This document shows, in pieces, positions 50,599 to 62,952 of a stretch of 64,000 bases of DNA (position 1 is the stretch's first letter; each line of letters opens with the position of its first letter). The notes beneath the pieces are model-generated. The model worked only from the letters and a program-made list of their open reading frames with translations, was not told the DNA's origin and ran no database searches. The translations under genes and the position numbers were made by a program. Source of the stretch: Clusia tigrina (taxonomy: Eukaryota; Arthropoda; Insecta; Diptera; Clusiidae); the NCBI GenBank assembly GCA_920105625.2, contig OV050032.1, positions 106,934,542-106,998,541 on the forward strand, given 5' to 3'.

Positions 50599-51350
50599 CA
50601 AGCGTTTGTATATTGCAAACTTTGATAGGTGTAGGACGTACCGTAAAGAAGGTAGGGGCGTTTGAAGTTTTATCAGTGTTTGATTTGGGACTCTAGGGTA
50701 GCATAGCTTTGAGCGATAGCTTATATTGACAAGATGCTCGAGTACTTTATTGTTACAAAATTTCAAGGTTTTATGACGCTCCAGTAAAAAGTTACAAGCA
50801 TTTGTATGTTGCAAACTTTGATAGGTGTAGGACGTACCGTATAGAAGTTAGGGGCGTTTGAAGTTTTATCAGTGTTTGATTTGGGACTCTAGGGTAGCAT
50901 AGCTTTGAGCGATAGCTTAAATTGACAGGAGGCTCGGGTACTTCATTGTTACAAAATTTCAAGGTTTTAGGACGCTCCAGTAAAAGTTACAAGCATTTGT
51001 ATGTTGCAAATTTTGATAGGTGTAGGACGCACCGTAAATAAGTTAGGGGCGTTTGAAGTTTTATCAGTGTTTGATTTGCGAGTCAAGACTAGCATAGCTT
51101 TGAGTGATAGCTTAAATTGACAAGAGGCTCGAGTACTTTATTGTTACAAAATTTCAAGGTTTTATGACGCTCCAGTAAAAAGATACAAGCATTTGTATGT
51201 TGCAAACTTTGATAAGTGTAGGACTTACCGTATAGAAGTTAGGGCCATTTGAGGTTTTATCAGTGTTTGATTTGAGACTCTAGGGTAGCATAGCTTTGAG
51301 CGATGGCTTAAATTGACAAGAGGCTCGAGTACTTTATTGTTACAAAATTT
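50400..51350. repeat. Duplicated block (offset 2,547 bp), copy 1
   Basis: Matches about 52947-53900 at 2,547 bases (13 monomers less one base). Shared marks: gtgaatgacg, gcgtttgtatattg, ttatattgacaagatgctc, gacaggaggctc near 50925, gacgcaccgtaaataag near 51027, gcgagtcaagactagc near 51078 and tttgagactctag near 51271. A private base loss gives gtaaaagttac near 50982. Confidence 0.84.
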
Positions 51351-52946
51351 CAAGGTTTTATGACGCTCCAGTAAAAAGTTACAAGCATTTGAATTTTGAC
51401 AACTTTGATAGGTGTAGGACGTACCGTATAGAAGTTAGGGGCGTTAGAAGTTTTATCAGTGTTTGATTTGGGACTCTAGGGTAGCATAGCTTTGAGCGAT
51501 AGCTTAAATTGACAAGAGGCTCGGGTACTTCATTATTACAAAATTTCAAAGTTTTAGGACGCTCCAGTAAAAAGTTACAAGCATTTGTATGTTGCCAACT
51601 TTGATAGGTGTAGGACGTACCGTAAAGAAGTTAGGGCCAATTGAAGTTTTATCAGTGTTTGATTTGGGACTCAAGGGTAGCATAGCTTTGAGCGATAGCT
51701 TAAATTGACAAGAGGCTCGGGTACTTTATTGTTACAAAATTTCAAGGTTTTATGACGCTCCAGTAAAAAGTTACAAACATTTGTATGTTGCAAACTTTGA
51801 TAGGTGTAGGACGTACCGTAAAGAAGTTAGGGGCGTTTGAAGTTTTATCAGTGTTTGATTTGGGACTCTAGGGTAGCATAGCTTTGAGCGATAACTTAAA
51901 TTGACAAGATGCTCGAGTACTTTATTGTTACAAAATTTCAAGGATTTATGACGCTCCAGTAAAAAGTTACAAGCATATGTATGTTGCAAACTTTGATAGG
52001 TGTAGGACGTACCGTAAAGAAGTTAAGGGCGTTTGAAGTTTTATCAGTGTTTGATTTGGGACTCAAGGGTAGCATAGCTTTGAGCGATGGCTTAAATTGA
52101 CAAGAGGCTCTAGTACTTTATTGTTACAAAATTTCAAGGTTTTATGACGCTCCAGTAAAAAGTTACAAGCATTTGAATGTTGCCAACTTTGATAGGTGAA
52201 GGACGTACCTTATAGAAGTTAGGGGCATTTGAAGTTTTATCAGTGTTTGATTTGGGACTCTAGGGTAGCATAGCTTTGAGCGATAGCTTAAATTGACAAG
52301 AGGCTCGGGTACTTCATTGTTACAAAATTTCCAGGTTTTAGGACGCTCCAGTAAAATGTTACAAGCGTTTGTATATTGCAAACTTTGATAGGTGTAGGAC
52401 GTACCGTAAAGAAGGTAGGGGCGTTTGAAGTTTTATCAGTGTTTGATTTGGGACTCTAGGGTAGCATAGCTTTGAGCGATAACTTAAATTGACAAGATGC
52501 TCGAGTACTTTATTGTTACAAAATTTCAAGGTTATATGACGCTCCAGTAAAAAGTTACAAGCATTTGTATGTTGCAAACTTTGATAGGTGTAGGACGTAC
52601 CGTATAGAAGTTAGGGCAATTTGAAGTTTTTTCAGTGTTTGATTTGGGACTCTAGGGTAGCATAGCTTTGAGCGATAGCTTAAAGTGACAAGAGGCTCGG
52701 GTACTTCATTGTTACAAAATTTCCAGGTTTTAGGACGCTCCAGTAAAATGTTACAAGCATTTGTATATTGCAAACTTTGATAGGTGTAGGACGTACCGTA
52801 AAGAAGGTAGGGGCGTTTGAAGTTTTATCAGTGTTTGATTTGGGACTCTAGGGTAGCATAGCTTTGAGCGATGGCTTAAATTTACAAGAGGCTCGAGTAC
52901 TTTATTGTTACAAAATTTCAAGGTTTTATGACGCTCCAGTAAAAAG
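51351..52946. repeat. Satellite between duplicated blocks
   Basis: About eight monomers of right-type satellite. Marks include gaattttgacaac near 51392, gcgttagaag near 51442, cttcattattac near 51531, gccaattgaag near 51637, acaaacatttg near 51776 and agcatatgtatg near 51971. The stretch 51.5-52.0 kb resembles 61.7-62.2 kb. No gene is seen. Confidence 0.85.
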
Positions 52947-53900
52947 TTACAAGCATTTGAATGTTGCCAACTTTGATAGGTGAATGACGTACCGTATAGA
53001 AGTTAGGGGCGTTTGAAGTTTTATCAGTGTTTGATTTGGGACTCTAGGGTAGCATAGCTTTGAGCGATAGCTTGAATTGACAAGAGGCTCGGGTACTTCA
53101 TTGTTACAAAATTTCCAGGTTTTAGGACGCTCCAGTAAAAAGTTACAAGCGTTTGTATATTGCAAACTTTGATAGGTGTAGGACGTACCGTAAAGAAGGT
53201 AGGGGCGTTTGAAGTTTTATCAGTGTTTGATTTGGGACTCTAGGGTAGCATAGCTTTGAGCGATAGCTTATATTGACAAGATGCTCGAGTACTTTATTGT
53301 TACAAAATTTCAAGGTTTTATGACGCTCCAGTAAAAAGTTACAAGCATTTGTATGTTGCAAACTTTGATAGGTGTAGGACGTACCGTATAGAAGTTAGGG
53401 GCGTTTGAAGTTTTATCAGTGTTTGATTTGGGACTCTAGGGTAGCATAGCTTTGAGCGATAGCTTAAATTGACAGGAGGCTCGGGTACTTCATTGTTACA
53501 AAATTTCAAGGTTTTAGGACGCTCCAGTAAAAAGTTACAAGCATTTGTATGTTGCAAATTTTGATAGGTGTAGGACGCACCGTAAATAAGTTAGGGGCGT
53601 TTGAAGTTTTATCAGTGTTTGATTTGCGAGTCAAGACTAGCATAGCTTTGAGTGATAGCTTAAATTGACAAGAGGCTCGAGTACTTTATTGTTACAAAAT
53701 TTCAAGGTTTTATGACGCTCCAGTAAAAAGATACAAGCATTTGTATGTTGCAAACTTTGATAAGTGTAGGACTTACCGTATAGAAGTTAGGGCCATTTGA
53801 AGTTTTATCAGTGTTTGATTTGAGACTCTAGGGTAGCATAGCTTTGAGCGATGGCTTAAATTGACAAGAGGCTCGAGTACTTTATTGTTACAAAATTTCA
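52947..53900. repeat. Duplicated block (offset 2,547 bp), copy 2
   Basis: Second copy, with gtgaatgacg near 52980, gcgtttgtatattg at 53149, gacaggaggctc near 53471, gcgagtcaagactagc near 53628 and tttgagactctag near 53820. The match ends where this copy has tttaggacgctccag with gtaaagagttaccagc. Confidence 0.84.
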
Positions 53901-54122
53901 AGGTTTTAGGACGCTCCAGTAAAGAGTTACCAGCATTTGTATATTGCAAACTTTGATAGGTGTAGGACGTACCGTATAGAAGTTAGGGGCGTTTGAAGTT
54001 TTATCAGTGTTTGATTTGGGACTCTAGGGTAGCATAGCTTTGAGCGATAACTTAAATTGACAAGATGCTCGAGTACTTTATTGTTACAAAATTTCAAGGT
54101 TTTATGACGCTCCAGTAAAAAG

Positions 54123-55570
54123 TTACAAGCATTTGTATGTTGCAAACTTTGATAGGTGTGGGACGTACCGTATAGAAGTTAGGGCCATTTGAAATTTTAT
54201 CAGTGTTTGATTTGGGACTCTAGGGTAGCATAGCTTTGAGCGATGGCTTAAATTGACAAGAGGCTCGAGTACTTTATTGTTACAAAATTTGAAGATTTTA
54301 TGACGCTCCGGTAAAAAGTTACAAGCATTTGTATGTTGCAAACTTTGATAGGTGTAGGACGTACCGTAAAGAAGTTAGGGGCGTTTGAAGTTTTATCAGT
54401 GTTTGATTTGGGACTCTAGGTTAGCATAGCTTTGAGCGATAGCTTAATTTGACAAGATGCTCGGGTACTTCATTATTACAAAATTTCAAAGTTTTAGGCC
54501 GCTCCAGTAAAAAGTTACAAGCATTTGTATGTTGCCAACTTTGATAGGTGTAGGACATACCGCAAAGAAGTTAGGGCCAATTGAAGTTTTATCAGTGTTT
54601 GATTTGGGACTCAAGGGCAGCATAGCGATGAGCGATAGCTTAAATTGACAAGAGGCTCGGGTACTTTATTGTTACAAAATTTCAAGGTTTTATGACGCTC
54701 CAGTAAAAAGTTACAAACATTTGTATGTTGCAAACTTTGATAGGTGTAGGACGTACCGTAAAGAAGTTAGGGGCGTTTGAAGTTTTATCAGTGTTTGATT
54801 TGGGACTCTAGGGTAGCATAGCTTTGAGCGATGGCTTAAATTGACAAGAGGCTCGAGTACTTTACTGTTACAAAATTTCAAGGTTTTATGACGCTCCAGT
54901 AAAAAGTTACAGCCATTTGTATGTTGCAAACTTTGATAGGTGTAGGACGTACCGTATAGAAGTTAGGGGCATTTGAAGTTTTATCAGTGTTTGATTTGGG
55001 ACTCAAGGATAGCATAGCTTTGAGCGATGGCTTAAATTGACAAGAGGCTCGAGTACTTTATTGTTACAAAATTTCAAGGTTTTATGACGCTCCAGTAAAA
55101 AGTTACAAGCATTTAAATGTTGCCAACTTTGATAGGTGAAGGACGTACCGTATAGAAGTTAGGGGCGTTTGAAGTTTTATCAGTGTTTGATTTGGGACTC
55201 TAGGGTAGCATAGCTTTGAGCGATAGCTTAAATTGACAAGAGGCTCGGGTACTTCATTGTTACAAAATTTCCAGGTTTTAGGACGCTCCAGTAAAAAGTT
55301 ACAAGCATTTGTATATTGCAAACTTTGATAGGTGTAGGACGTAACGTAAAGAAGGTAGGGGCGTTTAAAGTTTTATCAGTGTTTGATTTGGGACTCTAGG
55401 GTAGCATAGCTTTGAGCGATAACTTAAATTGACAAGATGCTCGAGTACTTTATTGTTACAAAATTTCAAGGTTATATGACGCTCCAGTAAAAAGTTACAA
55501 GCATTTGTATGTTGCAAACTTTGATAGGTGTAGGACGTACCGTATAGAAGTTAGGGCAATTTGAAGTTTT
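54123..55570. repeat. 11-mer HOR (2,156 bp), copy 1
   Basis: Matches from 56279 onward at exactly 2,156 bases. Shared marks: gtgtgggacg near 54157, atttgaagattttatg near 54287, gctccggtaaaaag near 54305, ctaggttagc near 54416, taggccgctcc near 54496, gacataccgc near 54554, gggcagcatagcgatgag near 54615, tactgttac near 54862, acagccatttg near 54909 and gcatttaaatgttgcc near 55109. Confidence 0.88.
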
Positions 55571-56278
55571 TTCAGTGTTTGATTTGGGACTCTAGGGTAG
55601 CATAGCTTTGAGCGATAGCTTAAAGTGACAAGAGGCTCGGGTACTTCATTGTTACAAAATTTCCAGGTTTTAGGACGCTCCAGTAAAGAGTTACCAGCAT
55701 TTGTATATTGCAAACTTTGATAGGTGTAGGACGTACCGTAAAGAAGGTAGGGGCGTTTGAAGTTTTATCAGTGTTTGATTTGGGACTCTAGGGTAGCATA
55801 GCTTTGAGCGATGGCTTAAATTTACAAGAGGCTCGAGTACTTTATTGTTACAAAATTTCAAGGTTTTATGACGCTCCAGTAAAAAGTTACAAGCATTTGA
55901 ATGTTACCAACTTTGATAGGTGAAGGACGTACCGTATAGAAGTTAGGGGCGTTTGAAGTTTTATCAGTGTTTGATTTGGGACTCTAGGGTAGCATAGCTT
56001 TGAGCGATAGCTTAAATTGACAAGAGGCTCGGGTACTTCATTGTTACAAAATTTCCAGGTTTTAGGACGCTCCAGTAAAAAGTTACAAGCGTTTGTATAT
56101 TGCAAACTTTGATAGGTGTAGGACGTACCGTAAAGAAGGTAGGGGCGTTTGAAGTTTTATCAGTGTTTGATTTGGGACTCTAGGGTAGCATAGCTTTGAG
56201 CGATAACTTAAATTGACAAGATGCTCGAGTACTTTATTGTTACAAAATTTCAAGGTTTTATGACGCTCCAGTAAAAAG

Positions 56279-57620
56279 TTACAAGCATTTGTATGTTGCA
56301 AACTTTGATAGGTGTGGGACGTACCGTATAGAAGTTAGGGCCATTTGAAGTTTTATCAGTGTTTGATTTGGGACTCTAGGGTAGCATAGCTTTGAGCGAT
56401 GGCTTAAATTGACAAGAGGCTCGAGTACTTTATTGTTACAAAATTTGAAGATTTTATGACGCTCCGGTAAAAAGTTACAAGCATTTGTATGTTGCAAACT
56501 TTGATAGGTGTAGGACGTACCGTAAAGAAGTTAGGGGCGTTTGAAGTTTTATCAGTGTTTGATTTGGGACTCTAGGTTAGCATAGCTTTGAGCGATAGCT
56601 TAATTTGACAAGATGCTCGGGTACTTCATTATTACAAAATTTCAAAGTTTTAGGCCGCTCCAGTAAAAAGTTACAAGCATTTGTATGTTGCCAACTTTGA
56701 TAGGTGTAGGACATACCGCAAAGAAGTTAGGGCCAATTGAAGTTTTATCAGTGTTTGATTTGGGACTCAAGGGCAGCATAGCGATGAGCGATAGCTTAAA
56801 TTGACAAGAGGCTCGGGTACTTTATTGTTACAAAATTTCAAGGTTTTATGACGCTCCAGTAAAAAGTTACAAACATTTGTATGTTGCAAACTTTGATAGG
56901 TGTAGGACGTACCGTAAAGAAGTTAGGGGCGTTGGAAGTTTTATCAGTGTTTGATTTGGGACTCTAGGGTAGCATAGCTTTGAGCGATGGCTTAAATTGA
57001 CAAGAGGCTCGAGTACTTTACTGTTACAAAATTTCAAGGTTTTATGACGCTCCAGTAAAAAGTTACAGCCATTTGTATGTTGCAAACTTTGATAGGTGTA
57101 GGACGTACCGTATAGAAGTTAGGGGCATTTGAAGTTTTATCAGTGTTTGATTTGGGACTCAAGGATAGCATAGCTTTGAGCGATGGCTTAAATTGACAAG
57201 AGGCTCGAGTACTTTATTGTTACAAAATTTCAAGGTTTTATGACGCTCCAGTAAAAAGTTACAAGCATTTAAATGTTGCCAACTTTGATAGGTGAAGGAC
57301 GTACCGTATAGAAGTTAGGGGCGTTTGAAGTTTTATCAGTGTTTGATTTGGGACTCTAGGGTAGCATAGCTTTGAGCGATAGCTTAAATTGACAAGAGGC
57401 TCGGGTACTTCATTGTTACAAAATTTCCAGGTTTTAGGACGCTCCAGTAAAAAGTTACAAGCATTTGTATATTGCAAACTTTGATAGGTGTAGGACGTAA
57501 CGTAAAGAAGGTAGGGGCGTTTAAAGTTTTATCAGCGTTTGATTTGGGACTCTAGGGTAGCATAGCTTTGAGCGATAACTTAAATTGACAAGATGTTCGA
57601 GTACTTTATTGTTACAAAAT
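56279..57620. repeat. 11-mer HOR (2,156 bp), copy 2
   Basis: Second copy with all marks of copy 1 at 2,156 bases (gtgtgggacg near 56313, taggccgctcc near 56652, gggcagcatagcgatgag near 56771, gcatttaaatgttgcc near 57265). Private changes include ggggcgttggaag near 56930 and agatgttcgag near 57592. The match ends near 57.62 kb. Confidence 0.88.
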
Positions 57621-58485
57621 TTCAAGGTTTTATGACGCTCCAGTAAAAAGTTACAAGCATTTGTATGTTGCAAACTTTGATAGGTGTAGGACGTACCGTA
57701 CAGAAGTTAGGGCCATTTGAAGTTTTATCAGTGTTTGATTTGGGACTCTAGGGTAGCATAGCTTTGAGCGATGGCTTAAATTGACAAGAGGCTCGAGTAC
57801 TTTATTGTTACAAAATTTGAAGGTTTTATGACGCTCCAGTAAAAAGTTACAAGCATTTGTATGTTGCAAACTTTGATAGGTGTAGGACGTACCGTAAAGA
57901 AGTTAGGGGCGTTTGAAGTTTTATCAGTGTTTGATTTGGGACTCTAGGGTAGCATAGCTTTGAGCGATAGCTTAAATTGACAAGATGCTCGAGTACTTTA
58001 TTGTTACAAAATTTCAAGGTTTTATGACGCTCCAGTAAAAAGTTACAAGTATTTGTATGTTGCAAACTTTGATAGGTGTAGGACGTACCGTAAAGAAGTT
58101 ATGGGCGTTTGAAGTTTTATCAGTGTTTGATTTGGGACTCTAGGGTAGCATAGCTTTGAGCGATAGCTTAAATTGACAAGATGCTCGAGTACTTTATTGT
58201 TACAAAATTTCAAGGTTTTATGACGCTCCAGTAAAAAGTTACAAGCATTTGTATGTTGCAAACTTTGATAGGTGTAGGACGTACCGTAAAGAAGGTAGGG
58301 GCGTTTGAAGTTTTATCAGTGTTTGATTTGGGACTCTAGGGTAGCATAGCTTTGAGCGATAACTTAAATTGACAAGATGCTCGAGTACTTTATTGTTACA
58401 AAATTTCAAGGTTTTATGACGCTCCAGTAAAAAGTTACAAGCATTTGTATGTTGCAAACTTTGATAGGTGTAGGACGTACCGTAT

Positions 58486-58876
58486 AGAAGTTAGGGCCAT
58501 TTGAAGTTTTATCAGTGTTTGATTTGGAATCTAGGGTAGCATAGCTTTGAGCGATGGCATAAATTGACAAGAGGCTCGAGTACTTTATTGTTACAAAATT
58601 TGAAGGTTTTATGACGCTCCAGTAAAAAGTTACAAGCATTTATATGTTGCAAACTTTGATAGGTGTAGGACGTACCGTAAAGAAGTTAGGGGCGTTCGAA
58701 GTTTTATCAGTGTTTGATTTGGGACTCTAGGGTAGCATAGCTTTGAGCGATAGCTTATATTGACAAAATGCTCGAGTACTTTATTGTTACAAAATTTCAA
58801 GGTTTTATGACGCTCCAGTAAAAAGTTACAAGCATTTGTATGTTGCAGACTTTGATAGGTGTAGGACGTACCGTAT
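58486..58876. repeat. 2-mer duplication (391 bp), copy 1
   Basis: A dimer of one 195-bp and one 196-bp monomer, repeated directly after. Shared marks: gatttggaatctagg near 58520 (one base lost), gatggcataaattg near 58553, aatttgaagg near 58597, gcgttcgaag near 58693, and gatagcttatattgac near 58750. Private changes include acaaaatgctcg near 58764, gcatttatatg near 58636 and gcagactttg near 58845. Confidence 0.88.
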
Positions 58877-59267
58877 AGAAGTTAGGGCCATTTGAAGTTT
58901 TATCAGTGTTTGATTTGGAATCTAGGGTAGCATAGCTTTGAGCGATGGCATAAATTGACAAGAGGCTCGAGTACTTTATTGTTACAAAATTTGAAGGTTT
59001 TATGACGCTCCAGTAAAAAGTTACAAGCATTTGTATGTTGCAAACTTTGATAGGTGTAGGACGTACCGTAAAGAAGTTAGGGGCGTTCGAAGTTTTATCA
59101 GTGTTTGATTTGGGACTCTAGGGTAGCATAGCTTTGAGCGATAGCTTATATTGACAAGATGCTCGAGTACTTTATTGTTACAAAATTTCAAGGTTTTATG
59201 ACGCTCCAGTAAAAAGTTACAAGCATTTGTATGTTGCAAACTTTGATAGATGTAGGACGTACCGTAT
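58877..59267. repeat. 2-mer duplication (391 bp), copy 2
   Basis: Second copy of the dimer with gatttggaatctagg near 58911, gatggcataaattg near 58944 and gcgttcgaag near 59084. The 195-bp monomer is a multiple of 3, so a reverse frame runs to 77 codons in each copy; this is a chance result. Confidence 0.88.
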
Positions 59268-59412
59268 AGAAGTTAGGGGCGTTTGAAGTTTTATCAGTGT
59301 TTGATTTGGGACTCTAGGGTAGCATAGCTTTGAGCGATAGCTTAAATTGACAAGAGGCTCGGGTACTTCATTGTTACAAAATTTCAAGGTTTTAGGACGC
59401 TCCAGTAAAAAG

Positions 59413-60460
59413 TTACAAGCATTTGTATGTTGCAAATTTTGATAGGTGTAGGACGTACCGTATAGAAATTAGGGGCGTTTGAAGTTTTATCAGTGTTTGA
59501 TTTGGAACTCTAGGGTAGCATAGCTTTGAGCGATAGCTTAAATTGACAAGAGGCTCGAGTACTTTATTGTTAGAAAATTTCAAGGTTTTATGACGCTCCA
59601 GTAAAATGTTACAAGCATTTGTATGTTGCAAACTTTGATAGGTGTAGGACGTACCGTATAGAATTTAGGGGCGTTTGAAGTATTATCAGTGTTTAATTTG
59701 CGAGTCAAGACTAGCATAGCTTTGAGTGATAGCTTAAATTGACAAGAGGCTCGAGTACTTTATTGTTACAAAATTTCAAGGTTTTATGACGCTCCAGTAA
59801 AAAGATACAAGCATTTGTATGTTGCAAACTTTGATAAGTGTAGGCCTTACCGTATAGAAGTTAGGGCCATTTGAAGTTTTATCAGTGTTTGATTTGGGAC
59901 TCTAGGGTAGCATAGCTTTGAGCGATGGCTTAAATTGACAAGAGGCTCGAGTACTTTATTGTTACAAAATTTCAAGGTTTTATGACGCTCCAGTAAAAAG
60001 TTACAAGCATTTGAATTTTGCCAACTTTGATAGGTGTAGGACGTACCGTATAGAAGTTAGGGGCGTTAGAAGTTTTATCAGTGTTTGATTTGGGACTCTA
60101 GGGTAGCATAGCTTTGAGCGATAGCTTAAATTGACAAGAGGCTCGGGTACTTCATTATTACAAAATTTCAAAGTTTTAGGACGCTCCAGTAAAAAGTTAC
60201 AAGCATTTGTATGTTGCCAACTTTGATAGGTGAAGGACGTACCGTAAAGAAGTTAGGCCCAATTGAAGTTTTATCAGTGTTTGATTTGGGACTCAAGGGT
60301 AGCATAGCTTTGAGCGATAGCTTAAATTGACAAGAGGCTCGGGTACTTTATTGTTACAAAATTTCAAGGTTTTATGACGCTCCAGTAAAAAGTTACAAAC
60401 ATTTGTATGTTGCAAACTTTGATAGGTGTAGGACGTACCGTAAAGAAGTTAGGGGCGTTT
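59413..60460. repeat. Right-end block, copy 1 of 3
   Basis: About five monomers repeated at offsets of 1,574 and then 1,966 bases. Marks in order: gttagaaaatttc near 59570, gtaaaatgttac near 59604, gaatttaggggcg near 59662, gcgagtcaagactagc near 59700, gtaggccttacc near 59840, gaattttgccaac near 60013, gcgttagaag near 60064, cttcattattac near 60151 and acaaacatttg near 60397. Confidence 0.88.
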
Positions 60461-60589
60461 AAAGTTTTATCAGTGTTTGATTTGGGACTCTAGGGTAGCA
60501 TAGCTTTGAGCGATAACTTAAATTGACAAGATGCTCGAGTACTTTATTGTTACAAAATTTGAAGGTTTTATGACGCTCCAGTAAAAAGT

Positions 60590-60830
60590 TACAAGCATTT
60601 GTATGTTGCAGACTTTGATAGGTGTAGGACGTACCGTAAAGAAGTTAGGGGCGTTTGAAGTTTTATCAGTGTTTGATTTGGGACTCTAGGGTAGCATAGC
60701 TTTGAGCGATAGCTTAAATTGACAAGATGCTCGAATACTTTATTGTTATTGTTACAAAATTTCAAGGTCTTATGACGCTCCAGTAAAAAGTTACAAGCAT
60801 TTGTATGTTGCAAACTTTGATAGGTGTAGG
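60590..60830. repeat. 202-bp monomer with 6-base insertion
   Basis: The sequence tattgttattgttac near 60740 carries a repeated ttattg unit, adding 6 bases by what looks like slippage. The same insertion with the same neighbours (gcagactttg upstream, aaggtcttatgacg downstream) recurs near 62706, 1,966 bases on, so it was spread by block duplication and not by independent slippage. Confidence 0.9.
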
Positions 60831-60986
60831 ACGTACCGTAAAGAAGTTAGGGGCGTTTGAAGTTTTATCAGTGTTTGATTTGGGACTCAAGGGTAGCTTA
60901 GCTTGGAGCGATGGCTTAAATTGAAAAGAGGCTCGAGTACTTTATTGTTACAAAATTTCAAGGTTTTATGACGCTCCAGTAAAAAG

Positions 60987-62034
60987 TTACAAGCATTTGA
61001 ATGTTGCCAACTTTGATAGGTGTAGGACGTACCGTATAGAAGTTAGGGGCGTTTGAAGTTTTATCAGTGTTTGATTTGGAACTCTAGGGTAGCATAGCTT
61101 TGAGCGATAGCTTAAATTGACAAGAGGCTCGAGTACTTTATTGTTAGAAAATTTCAAGGTTTTATGACGCTCCAGTAAAATGTTACAAGCATTTGTATGT
61201 TGCAAACTTTGATAGGTGTAGGACGTACCGTATAGAATTTAGGGGCGTTTGAAGTATTATCAGTGTTTGATTTGCGAGTCAAGACTAGCATAGCTTTGAG
61301 TGATAGCTTAAATTGACAAGAGGCTCGAGTACTTTATTGTTACAAAATTTCAAGGTTTTATGACGCTCCAGTAAAAAGATACAAGCATTTGTATGTTGCA
61401 AACTTTGATAAGTGTAGGCCTTACCGTATAGAAGTTAGGGCCATTTGAAGTTTTATCAGTGTTTGATTTGGGACTCTAGGGTAGCATAGCTTTGAGCGAT
61501 GGCTTAAATTGACAAGAGGCTCGAGTACTTTATTGTTACAAAATTTCAAGGTTTTATGACGCTCCAGTAAAAAGTTACAAGCATTTGAATTTTGCCAACT
61601 TTGATAGGTGTAGGACGTACCGTATAGAAGTTAGGGGCGTTAGAAGTTTTATCAGTGTTTGATTTGGGACTCTAGGGTAGCATAGCTTTGAGTGATAGCT
61701 TAAATTGACAAGAGGCTCGGGTACTTCATTATTACAAAATTTCAAAGTTTTAGGACGCTCCAGTAAAAAGTTACAAGCATTTGTATGTTGCCAACTTTGA
61801 TAGGTGTAGGACGTACCGTAAAGAAGTTAGGGCCAATTGAAGTTTTATCAGTGTTTGATTTGGGACTCAAGGGTAGCATAGCTTTGAGCGATAGCTTAAA
61901 TTGACAAGAGGCTCGGGTACTTTATTGTTACAAAATTTCAAGGTTTTATGACGCTCCAGTAAAAAGTTACAAACATTTGTATGTTGCAAACTTTGATAGG
62001 TGTAGGACGTACCGTAAAGAAGTTAGGGGCGTTT
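60987..62034. repeat. Right-end block, copy 2 of 3
   Basis: Second copy at 1,574 bases from copy 1, with the same ordered marks: gttagaaaatttc near 61144, gcgagtcaagactagc near 61274, gtaggccttacc near 61414, gaattttgccaac near 61587 and acaaacatttg near 61971. It has the private change gagtgatagc near 61690. Confidence 0.88.
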
Positions 62035-62952
62035 GAAGTTTTATCAGTGTTTGATTTGGGACTCTAGGGTAGCATAGCTTTGAGCGATAACTTAAATTTA
62101 CAAGATGCTCGAGTACTTTATTGTTACAAAATTTCAAGGATTTATGACGCTCCAGTAAAAAGTTACAAGCATATGTATGTTGCAAACTTTCATAGGTGTA
62201 GGACGTACCGTATAGAAGTTAGGGGCGTTAGAAGTTTTATCAGTGTTTGATTTGGGACTCTAGGGTAGCATAGCTTTGAGCGATAGCTTAAATTGACAAG
62301 AGGCTCGGGTACTTCATTATTACAAAATTTCAAAGTTTTAGGACGCTCCAGTAAAAAGTTACAAGCATTTGTATGTTGCCAACTTTGATAGGTGTAGGAC
62401 GTACCGTAAAGAAGTTAGGGCCAATTGAAGTTTTATCAGTGTTTGATTTGGGACTCTAGGGTAGCATAGCTTTGAGCGATAACTTAAATTGACAAGATGC
62501 TCGAGTACTTTATTGTTACAAAATTTGAAGGTTTTATGACGCTCCAGTAAAAAGTTACAAGCATTTGTATGTTGCAGACTTTGATAGGTGTAGGACGTAC
62601 CGTAAAGAAGTTAGGGGCGTTTGAAGTTTTATCAGTGTTTGATTTGGGACTCTAGGGTAGCATAGCTTTGAGCGATAGCTTAAATTGACAAGATGCTCGA
62701 ATACTTTATTGTTATTGTTACAAAATTTCAAGGTCTTATGACGCTCCAGTAAAAAGTTACAAGCATTTGTATGTTGCAAACTTTGATAAGTGTAGGCCTT
62801 ACCGTATAGAAGTTAGGGCCATTTGAAGTTTTATCAGTGTTTGATTTGGGACTCTAGGGTAGCATAGCTTTGAGCGATGGCTTAAATTGACAAGAGGCTC
62901 GAGTACTTTATTGTTACAAAATTTCAAGGTTTTATGACGCTCCAGTAAAAAG

